Positions 1 to 5,706 of a DNA stretch of 5,706 nucleotides are shown piece after piece. A program made the translations under genes and the position numbers. Positions within the stretch are counted from its first letter, which is position 1, and each line of letters opens with the position of its first letter. The notes under the pieces were generated by a model. That model did no database searches. It saw only the letters and a list, made by a program, of their open reading frames with translations, and was not told the DNA's origin. The DNA is from Methanothrix sp. (GTDB lineage Archaea; Halobacteriota; Methanosarcinia; Methanotrichales; Methanotrichaceae), in contig JAQTXY010000146.1 of NCBI GenBank assembly GCA_028688535.1, positions 1 through 5,706 of the forward strand, in the 5' to 3' direction.

Positions 1-2518
1 CGATCATGCCTCTCGTCTCCTTGACTGTGCCGTCGTACCTTACCTCCAGGTCCTGCAGAGCATTTACCAGCCGCCGCTGCAGGTATCCGCTCTGGGATGT
101 CCTGATGGCCGTATCCACCAGACCCTCACGACCACCGATGGCGTGGAAGAAGAACTCTGTGGGATTGAGGCCACCTTTGTAACTCGACTCCACAAAGCCG
201 TGCGCTTCCGCGCCGAGGTCTCCCGGCCGGAAGTGAGGGAGCGTTCTGCCGGCATAGCCACGCATGATGCGCTCACCGCGCACCGACTGCTGGCCGACAC
301 ATGCCGCCATCTGGGTGAGGTTGAGCATGCTGCCGCGCGCTCCGCTCACAGCCATGACCACTCCGGAGTTATCCAGGCCCAGGTGACGTCCGGCAATCTT
401 GCCTGCCGTATCTCTGGCCTTGCCCAGTGTCTGCATGATCCTCATCTCCAGGGTCTCATCGAGTGTTCTGCCAGGCAAGGGCTCCAGTTCGCCTGCTTTG
501 TAGGCCTCGATGAGCTGCCGGCTCTTCTCGCGCGCCGTTCTGGTGGTCTCCTCAATCTGATCCACGGCAGCCTTGGGGATGTCCTCATCATCTATGCCGA
601 AGGAGAATCCCGCATGCATGATGCCTCGCAGTGCCAGCAGGGTCATACGATCCAGAAACTCGCTTGCCACGGAGGGACTGTACTCCTTTATTATTCTGTC
701 TGTTATCTTGCCCTTGAAAGCGCCCACAGCTTCGGCGTCGATGGTACCCTTCAAGAGCTGGCCGTCAACAATTACCACAAAGGCATCGTTTTCGCAATCG
801 GCACCTTTGCAGACATCGCAGTTATAGCAGAAATCGGCCTTAAAGGATAAGTCCAGGCCTCGCGGCAATACGAGACTGAAGACCTGCTTCCCCGTCCAGT
901 AGGGTTTGCCATCCAGTACGCCCTCGGGCTTTGGCAGCTCTGGAATATTGAACTTCTTGAGAAGCTCCATGACACCCCGCCGGTCAATTGGCTTTCTGCC
1001 ATGAGTGAGCAGGAATGAGCCTGTCACATAGTCGTGTATGCCGCCGATGATAGGACCGCCGAATCTGGGAGAGAGAATGTTCTCCTGCACGCGCATGAGG
1101 ATCTCTGCCTCAGCACGCGCTTCCTCGGTTTGAGGCACATGCATGTTCATCTCATCCCCGTCGAAGTCTGCGTTATAGGGAGGGCAGACGGCCGGATTGA
1201 GCCGGAAGGTCTTGTAGGGCATGACCTTGACCCGATGAGACATGATGGACATTCTATGCAGGGAAGGCTGGCGGTTGAAGAGGACTATATCTCCGTCTGC
1301 AAGCTGTCGGTCTATCTTCCAGCCGATGTCGATCTGCTCGGCTACTTCCTCGCAGTTCTTTTCTGTGACCTTGACACGCCTCTGGTCGGGCCTGGTGGCA
1401 TAATTTACACCTGGGTGTCGTTCCGGTCCGCGCCTCACATAGGTCTTCACAATTTCCATGTTTCGGGCGTTGGCAATCATGGGCACAGACAGCTCCATGG
1501 CTATCTCCATAGGCACGCCGACCTCACCAATGCTGAGATTGGGGTCCGGTGAGATGACTGTCCTGGCGCTGAAGTTGACGCGCTTTCCGGATAGTGATCC
1601 TCGGAAACGCCCTTCCTTACCCTTCAGCCTCTGAGAGAGCGTTTTTAGTGGCCGGCCGCTGCGATGGCGGGCGGGCGGCACGCCGGAAACGGTGTTATCG
1701 AGGAACGTGGTGACATGGTACTGCAGTAGCTCCCACAGATCCTCAATGATCAGTTGGGGTGCGCCTGCCTCGCGATTCTCCTGGAAGCGCTGGTTGATTC
1801 TGATGATGTCCACCAGCTTATGGGTGAGGTCATCTTCGCTTCTTTGGCCGGACTCCAGAGTGATAGAGGGGCGCATGGTAACTGGCGGCACGGGCAGCAC
1901 CGTCAGGATGATCCATTCCGGGCGTGCCGTTGCAGGATTCATGCCCATGACGGCAATATCTTCATCCGGGATCTTTTCGAATCTATCACGAATGTCTGAT
2001 GCAGTGAGCTTGTGGCCGTCTTCGATATAAGAGAGGGGCCGCTCGAACTTGATCTCCTTCTGGGGTGCTCCACAATAGGGACAGGTCTTATTCTTGCGTG
2101 CTTCTGAGAAGACCTTATTGACGGTATCGTCCGTCATCTGCCCCAGTCGCTCCAGTTCCTGAATTTGCCCCAGGTACATCTTCTTCTCATTTTCTTTGAG
2201 CATGAGACGCGAGCAATCTCTGCAGATACCCCTCAGCACCTTTCTGATCAATTTAGCGAAGCCCACGTGAATGACAGGAGCAATTAAGTCGATATGGCCG
2301 AAGTGTCCAGGACACTCACCGGGCCGACCGCCGCAGGATCGGCAGCGTAGCCCTGGATCGATGACACCAAGCCGGGGGTCCATGAGACCCATTTCAATAG
2401 GAAAACCATCGTCGTCGTATGTATCTGCGGTAATGATCTTTACCACGCTCATCTTGCGAAACTCTTGTGGCGAGATGAGGCCGAAGCGGATCTTGCCAAT
2501 TCTCTTGGGAACCGTCAT
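1..2518 (-). CDS. rpoA1: DNA-directed RNA polymerase subunit A' (largest subunit, N-terminal part), 3' end cut by window
   Basis: This is the catalytic largest subunit of archaeal RNA polymerase, homologous to the N-terminal two thirds of bacterial beta' and eukaryotic Rpb1. I translated 839 codons from the ATG at 2518-2516 and the frame stays open to the left edge. Visible landmarks: clamp zinc site C59, C62, C69, H72; second zinc site C99, C102, C146, C149; clamp/switch and lid region about 285-325; FNRQPSLH at 414-421; the magnesium-binding NADFDGD loop at 449-455; a CX2CX2CX4C cluster at 564-575; funnel region about 695-735; RPGDLGAEAHGF at 764-775; and the bridge helix about 784-820 (PTEFFFHAIGGREG then QRRLV). 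Archaeal A' proteins are usually about 870-910 residues, so perhaps 30-70 residues lie outside the window. In archaea the trigger loop is on the separate A'' subunit, expected next downstream. The start is supported by AGGTG five bases upstream and by the usual N-terminal MTVPKRIGKIRFGLISP wording. There is no intein and no frameshift. Confidence 0.98.
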   Translation of the reverse strand, partial: MTVPKRIGKIRFGLISPQEFRKMSVVKIITADTYDDDGFPIEMGLMDPRLGVIDPGLRCRSCGGRPGECPGHFGHIDLIAPVIHVGFAKLIRKVLRGICRDCSRLMLKENEKKMYLGQIQELERLGQMTDDTVNKVFSEARKNKTCPYCGAPQKEIKFERPLSYIEDGHKLTASDIRDRFEKIPDEDIAVMGMNPATARPEWIILTVLPVPPVTMRPSITLESGQRSEDDLTHKLVDIIRINQRFQENREAGAPQLIIEDLWELLQYHVTTFLDNTVSGVPPARHRSGRPLKTLSQRLKGKEGRFRGSLSGKRVNFSARTVISPDPNLSIGEVGVPMEIAMELSVPMIANARNMEIVKTYVRRGPERHPGVNYATRPDQRRVKVTEKNCEEVAEQIDIGWKIDRQLADGDIVLFNRQPSLHRMSIMSHRVKVMPYKTFRLNPAVCPPYNADFDGDEMNMHVPQTEEARAEAEILMRVQENILSPRFGGPIIGGIHDYVTGSFLLTHGRKPIDRRGVMELLKKFNIPELPKPEGVLDGKPYWTGKQVFSLVLPRGLDLSFKADFCYNCDVCKGADCENDAFVVIVDGQLLKGTIDAEAVGAFKGKITDRIIKEYSPSVASEFLDRMTLLALRGIMHAGFSFGIDDEDIPKAAVDQIEETTRTAREKSRQLIEAYKAGELEPLPGRTLDETLEMRIMQTLGKARDTAGKIAGRHLGLDNSGVVMAVSGARGSMLNLTQMAACVGQQSVRGERIMRGYAGRTLPHFRPGDLGAEAHGFVESSYKGGLNPTEFFFHAIGGREGLVDTAIRTSQSGYLQRRLVNALQDLEVRYDGTVKETRGMI
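794..829 (-). other. CX2CX2CX4C cysteine cluster in A' (possible metal site)
   Basis: A' residues C564, C567, C570 and C575 lie in the short segment CYNCDVCKGADC, about 110 residues after the catalytic NADFDGD loop. The spacing suits a small zinc knuckle or, less likely, a ferredoxin-like iron-sulfur ligand set (classically CX2CX2CX3C). The sequence around it (KQVFSLVLPRG before, VVIVDGQLLKGTID after) aligns by eye with the Rpb1 stretch following the active site, where I recall no cysteines. That the cysteines bind metal is inference. I suspect related methanogens share the motif, but could not check. Confidence 0.6.
1154..1174 (-). other. RNA polymerase catalytic magnesium-binding loop (NADFDGD)
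   Basis: These codons encode A' residues 449-455, NADFDGD. Aspartates D451, D453 and D455 are the invariant ligands of the catalytic Mg2+ in all multisubunit RNA polymerases. The motif is complete and uninterrupted, so the polymerase is predicted to be active and no intein sits at this conserved site. Confidence 0.98.
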
Positions 2519-2530
2519 ATTTCCACCTAA
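2519..2530 (-). promoter_or_regulatory. rpoA' ribosome binding site containing the rpoB' stop codon
   Basis: Read on the minus strand the junction is TTAGGTGGAAAT followed by the ATG of rpoA'. AGGTG (2528-2524) matches the archaeal Shine-Dalgarno consensus GGAGGTGATC and lies five bases from the ATG. The TAG stop of rpoB' (2529-2527) overlaps it, leaving 8 bases between the genes. Ribosomes ending rpoB' therefore sit on the rpoA' initiation site, which points to coupled translation (inference). Confidence 0.8.
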
Positions 2531-4365
2531 ACCGCGTCTTCCAGGATTAGCCGCGGTGCTACACCTAATGATTTGATCTCGTCGAGCAGCAGCTTAAAGG
2601 CATAACTCATCTCCACCGGGTAGATCTCCGTATCAGCGCCGCAGGTCGGGCAGAAGTCCGCATTTCTGCGCCTATCATGGATAGCGATCATGCCGCAGTG
2701 GCTGCAAACAAGTTCAGTCACTTTATCCGACTCATCAACCAGACGTTCCTTGAGAGCAAGTGCTGCGCCATGAGCTATGAGCACATCTCTCTCCATCTCA
2801 CCAAACCTAAGTCCTCCTTCGCGAGCACGACCTTCTGTGGGTTGACGGGTCAAGACCTGCACAGGGCCCCTGGACCTGGCATGCATCTTGCCTGTGACCA
2901 TGTGATAGAGCTTCTGATAGAGAATTACTCCCACGAAGATATCGGCCATGACTTGCATACCCGTGGCTCCATTGTAAAGTATTTCTCTGCCGGTATGAGA
3001 GAAACCGAACTTCTTCAAAGCACCGCGCAAATCCGGCTCGTTCTCGCCTAAAAAGGCGGTGGCATCCACGAATCTACCCTCTAATGATCCGACCTTTCCA
3101 CCAATCATCTCCAGGACGTGGCCCACAGTCATTCGAGAGGGGATAGCATGAGGATTGAGCAGCAGGTCGGGCACAAGCCCTGATTCCGTGAAGGGCATAT
3201 CCTCCTGGGGCACAATCAGTCCAATCACGCCCTTTTGGCCGTGTCTGGAAGCGAATTTGTCACCTAATTCCGGAATGCGCTGGTCTCGGCTCTTGACCTT
3301 GGCCAGGCGGTTGCCGTTGGAGGATTCGGTGAGGATGACCATATCCACCACACCCTTTTCATTGGAACGCATGGTAACGGAGGTCTCTCGCCTCTGCTGA
3401 GGTGTCAGGCCGAACTCGGAAGGCTCCTCCAAGAATCGAGGCGGACTGGTCTTGCCGATGAGCACGTCATTGGGGCCCACATAGGCATTGGGGTTCACAA
3501 GCCCATCGGAATCTAATTGATCGTAAGCCTCACTGCCTCGTGCACCTCGAACCTCCACATCAGGAATCTCGAACTTGTCCTCCTGACCGCCCGGATATTT
3601 TCGCTCCTCTGCTTCAGAGACGCGGAAGAAGTGGCTTCTGGCAAGACCGCGCTGGATGGAGCCACGGTTCATAACAAGAGCATCCTCAATGTTATATCCC
3701 TCATAGGCCAGGACTGCCACCACGAAATTTTGCCCCGCCGGCCTCTCCTCAAAGCCTATAGCGCCCGAGGTCTTGGTCCTGACTATGCCTCTTTGCGGAC
3801 TGTTAAGATAATGGCCGCGGGTATCGGGCCGCAGCCTCATATTGGCGGTGGACATTCCCAAGCATTGCTTGACCATTCCTGCGCCCATGGTATTTCTGGG
3901 GCTGGCGTTATGCTCAGGATAAGGCACAAGACCAGCAGCGATACCCAAAATCAGCGAAGGGTCCAGTTCCAGATGGGTGTGATCGGGTTTGATATCTTCT
4001 TCCCAGATGGCAATGAGGGTGTTCTCCTCTTCCTCAGCATCCAGATACTCGACCAGGCCGAGTGACACGAGATCGGCAAAGGTCATCTCGCCGTTCTTTA
4101 TCTTGTTTACATGCTCTTGTGTTACCAGCGCCTTTCCGTTTTCTACCACAATGAGCGGCCTTCTGGCTCGACCTGAGTCGTTGTTCATGAAGATCTCATT
4201 GGTGTCCTCGAAATAAACCACATTCATCTGGCTGCTGATGCTGCCGGAACGCCGCAGGCGACGCAAATTTGTGACCAATGCCTTTGGGTCTTCATGATGC
4301 CCTACGATCTCACCGTTTACATAAATTCGTGCGCCGCTAGTCAAGGCTTCAGCCAACATTACCAC
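2527..4365 (-). CDS. rpoB1: DNA-directed RNA polymerase subunit B' (C-terminal half of the split second largest subunit)
   Basis: This complete gene of 612 codons plus TAG encodes the C-terminal part of the archaeal homologue of Rpb2/bacterial beta: the hybrid-binding domain, wall and clamp contact. Visible motifs: [13 protein letters not shown] at 65-77; [18 protein letters not shown] at 150-167; [11 protein letters not shown] then [11 protein letters not shown] at 223-233 (acidic pair E227, D228); [12 protein letters not shown] at 368-379, whose K370 and K378 correspond to the active-site lysines of Rpb2 (K979, K987); [13 protein letters not shown] at 404-416; [17 protein letters not shown] at 497-513; [11 protein letters not shown] at 517-527; and a C-terminal zinc site C554, C557, C572, C575 (2641-2706). 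The length is normal for a split-type B'. The start is uncertain by two codons. GTG at 4365 has GTGAT eight bases upstream, while ATG at 4359 has AGGTG only three bases upstream. The gene overlaps the end of rpoB'' by 17 or 11 bases and is followed after 8 bases by rpoA'. Confidence 0.98.
   Translation of the reverse strand: MVMLAEALTSGARIYVNGEIVGHHEDPKALVTNLRRLRRSGSISSQMNVVYFEDTNEIFMNNDSGRARRPLIVVENGKALVTQEHVNKIKNGEMTFADLVSLGLVEYLDAEEEENTLIAIWEEDIKPDHTHLELDPSLILGIAAGLVPYPEHNASPRNTMGAGMVKQCLGMSTANMRLRPDTRGHYLNSPQRGIVRTKTSGAIGFEERPAGQNFVVAVLAYEGYNIEDALVMNRGSIQRGLARSHFFRVSEAEERKYPGGQEDKFEIPDVEVRGARGSEAYDQLDSDGLVNPNAYVGPNDVLIGKTSPPRFLEEPSEFGLTPQQRRETSVTMRSNEKGVVDMVILTESSNGNRLAKVKSRDQRIPELGDKFASRHGQKGVIGLIVPQEDMPFTESGLVPDLLLNPHAIPSRMTVGHVLEMIGGKVGSLEGRFVDATAFLGENEPDLRGALKKFGFSHTGREILYNGATGMQVMADIFVGVILYQKLYHMVTGKMHARSRGPVQVLTRQPTEGRAREGGLRFGEMERDVLIAHGAALALKERLVDESDKVTELVCSHCGMIAIHDRRRNADFCPTCGADTEIYPVEMSYAFKLLLDEIKSLGVAPRLILEDAV
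4349..4365 (-). other. Overlap of rpoB'' end and rpoB' start
   Basis: The TGA of rpoB'' (4351-4349) lies inside the 5' end of rpoB', which is read in a different frame. The overlap is 17 bases if rpoB' starts at GTG 4365, or 11 if it starts at ATG 4359. Protein wording on each side (B'' ending [12 protein letters not shown]' opening [15 protein letters not shown]) matches the point where unsplit archaeal B subunits run on continuously. This is therefore the genuine B split of euryarchaeal lineages and not an accidental frameshift. Confidence 0.85.
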
Positions 4366-5706
4366 CTACCGAAATCACGCCTAAATCCATCAATATTTTC
4401 TTGATGTTAACTGAATCGTCTGCACCCTTGGAAAGCTCCACTCCCTGGGCGAAGTTCTTCACCAGTCCACAGTTCGGTCCCTCTGGAGTCTCGCAGGGAC
4501 AGATGCGACCCCACTGGGTAGCATGCAGATCTCTGGCCTCGAAGTGCGGTTGAGATCGGGAGAGGGGTGAGATCACACGACGCAGATGGGAGAGCGAAGC
4601 CATATAGTCGGTACGATCCAGTAGCTGGGAGACGCCTGTGCGCCCGCCGACCCAGTTTCCTGTGGCTAGGGGATGAATCATTCTCTCTGTGAGGACGTCC
4701 GCGCGAACCGTGGTCACCACATTGAGATCTCTGTTTCTCATACTGGCCCTCTCCAGCTGGTACTTTATGTCTCGAGTCAAGCGGTTGAAAGCCACCCGGA
4801 ATAGATCCTCCATCAGATCACCGGAGAGTTTCAGCCTCTTGTTGGAGTAATGATCCTTATCGTCCTCACCGCGCCGCTCCAGCGCCAGCTCGAAGCAGGC
4901 CTCTGCCATGCGCGAGAGGAATAGCGCCTTGGAAAAGCGATCCTTCTCCTCCACGCCTATGTGAGGAAGCAGGTATCTATCCAGGACATAAGTCGCCCTC
5001 TTTTTCTGGTATTCCTTTGCCTGGCCGGCAGCTACGCGTGCACCGATTTTTTCCAGGGCCTCATCATTGGTCGAGACCTCGGCTTCCTCCAGATTTTCCA
5101 GCATGAACTTTATGATTTCCGGGTTGTCCGATACGGATTTCACAATATCCATATCAGTGTCCATGCCAAGAGAACGCAGCAGTGTCACGAAGTTGAGCCG
5201 TCCTGAGACGGATGGGAAGGATACTTCCAGGATGGAACGGCGGCCGCGCTCCACAATGACCAGGGAGCGATAGCCCTGCCTCTGGCTGAAGACCTTGGCC
5301 ACCTCGATATTCTCATCGTAGCGCTGGTTGTATTCGACCAGAATCTTGTTTGGCGCCAGATCCTCCAGCGTCATGATGACGCGCTCTGAGCCATTGACCA
5401 CGAAATAACCGCCGGGGTCAGATGGGTCCTCACCATAGGTTATCATCTCGTCGGCAGTGAGGCCGGAGAGGTTACAGATCTTGGAGTTGAGCATAATGGG
5501 CAATGTACCGATATCCGCCTCAACCAGATCCTTCTCCGTCTCGCCCTCCACGATGGTCATCTCCAGCTTGATGGGTGAGGCATAGGTTAAATTGCGAAGC
5601 CTGGCATCATTGGGGTAGAGCCTCTCGATGGAGCCGTCCGCTTCGCGCACCATGGGCTTTGCCACTCGAATCTTGCCAAGCTTCACATAAGTATTCTCGA
5701 TATTGG
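4349..5706 (-). CDS. rpoB2: DNA-directed RNA polymerase subunit B'' (N-terminal half of the split second largest subunit), 5' end cut by window
   Basis: This gene encodes the N-terminal part of the archaeal Rpb2/beta homologue (protrusion, lobe and fork domains), which packs against B' and A' around the DNA and RNA-DNA hybrid. There are 451 complete codons before the TGA. The frame is open across the right edge: six further codons (NIENTY) precede the in-frame GTG at 5686, and that GTG falls inside conserved wording ([11 protein letters not shown]), so the true start is outside, probably 50-60 residues upstream. Numbering from that [16 protein letters not shown] 27-39; [12 protein letters not shown] 62-73; [14 protein letters not shown] 92-105; [20 protein letters not shown] 276-295; ATGNW 341-345; and the fork/active-site segment 388-411 with [18 protein letters not shown]398, just before ETPEG, replaces the Ser, Ala or Asn I expect there. 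The protein ends soon after, [11 protein letters not shown], as usual for split B''. No frameshift is seen. An rpoH gene and the operon promoter are expected beyond the right edge. Confidence 0.97.
   Translation of the reverse strand, partial: NIENTYVKLGKIRVAKPMVREADGSIERLYPNDARLRNLTYASPIKLEMTIVEGETEKDLVEADIGTLPIMLNSKICNLSGLTADEMITYGEDPSDPGGYFVVNGSERVIMTLEDLAPNKILVEYNQRYDENIEVAKVFSQRQGYRSLVIVERGRRSILEVSFPSVSGRLNFVTLLRSLGMDTDMDIVKSVSDNPEIIKFMLENLEEAEVSTNDEALEKIGARVAAGQAKEYQKKRATYVLDRYLLPHIGVEEKDRFSKALFLSRMAEACFELALERRGEDDKDHYSNKRLKLSGDLMEDLFRVAFNRLTRDIKYQLERASMRNRDLNVVTTVRADVLTERMIHPLATGNWVGGRTGVSQLLDRTDYMASLSHLRRVISPLSRSQPHFEARDLHATQWGRICPCETPEGPNCGLVKNFAQGVELSKGADDSVNIKKILMDLGVISVGGNVG
4360..4378 (-). 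promoter_or_regulatory. Candidate ribosome binding sites for rpoB' within rpoB''
   Basis: On the minus strand the sequence reads GTGATTTCGGTAGGTGGTA and then ATG. It holds two partial matches to GGAGGTGATC. GTGAT (4378-4374) lies eight bases from the GTG start. AGGTG (4367-4363) lies three bases from the in-frame ATG and six from a following TTG. Which one is used cannot be decided from sequence alone. Confidence 0.5.

Noticed and set aside
143..850. A 235-codon open frame on the plus strand, antisense to rpoA'.
   Set aside because: It runs codon-for-codon opposite the A' frame. A stop in that antisense frame needs a TTA, CTA or TCA codon in the sense gene, and these are sparse, so long antisense frames are expected. 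Its translation has no recognisable domain, while the sense strand is unmistakable RNA polymerase.
1154..3264. Possible inteins at the polymerase active-site motifs, a known insertion hotspot type in archaea and other organisms.
   Set aside because: NADFDGD in A' and [12 protein letters not shown] in B' are continuous, and both proteins have ordinary lengths with no splicing motifs or inserted block.
1034..4065. Other long plus-strand open frames, at 1034-1552, 2677-3051 and 3517-4065.
   Set aside because: Each is in the same antisense register opposite rpoA' or rpoB', for the same codon-use reason. I recognise no domain in any of them.
4349..4365. The rpoB''/rpoB' break as a frameshift or pseudogene.
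   Set aside because: B' has its own start and B'' its own stop at the point where split-B archaea divide the subunit. Both halves keep all expected motifs.
5684..5686. GTG at 5686 as the start of rpoB''.
   Set aside because: The frame continues upstream to the window edge with family-like residues (NIENTY), and the conserved B'' N-terminus of about 50-60 residues would be missing. The gene is cut by the window and does not begin here.
1..5706. A novel or accessory system, mobile element, CRISPR array, RNA gene or terminator.
   Set aside because: The window is filled end to end by three core RNA polymerase genes with only 8 intergenic bases. I saw no repeats, RNA genes or foreign segments while translating the strands.

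Overview
The window is a slice of an archaeal RNA polymerase operon. All coding sequence is on the minus strand, so the transcribed order runs from high to low coordinates: rpoB'' (rpoB2; 5' end cut off at the right edge), rpoB' (rpoB1; complete) and rpoA' (rpoA1; 3' end cut off at the left edge). Essentially every base is coding. The only non-coding stretch is 8 bases between rpoB' and rpoA'.

The organism is a euryarchaeote. The largest subunit is of the archaeal A' type, and the second largest subunit is split into B'' and B'. That split is known from methanogens, Archaeoglobales and haloarchaea, but not from Thermococcales or the TACK archaea. The proteins are not strongly acidic, which argues against a haloarchaeon. 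The wording of B' resembles the Methanosarcinales/Methanotrichales group as I remember it, with Methanothrix-like archaea the best guess. That placement is inference from memory, not from a search.

Region by region: 4349-5706 encodes the protrusion, lobe and fork part of the second largest subunit (B''). 2527-4365 encodes its hybrid-binding, wall and clamp part (B'), with the catalytic-centre lysines and a four-cysteine zinc site. 1-2518 encodes A', with two zinc sites near the N-terminus, the NADFDGD magnesium-binding loop and the bridge helix. I translated A' codon by codon: 839 complete codons, no stop and no frameshift. The B''/B' pair overlaps by 11-17 bases. The B' stop codon sits inside the ribosome binding site of A'. 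Both junctions suggest translational coupling, which would help keep these subunits equimolar. B'' and B' together do the job of bacterial beta; A' plus the A'' subunit (expected just beyond the left edge) does the job of beta'.

I found no mobile element, RNA gene, CRISPR array, intein or novel accessory system. The most interesting detail is a compact CX2CX2CX4C cysteine cluster in the middle of A', at a place where eukaryotic Rpb1 as I recall it has no cysteines.
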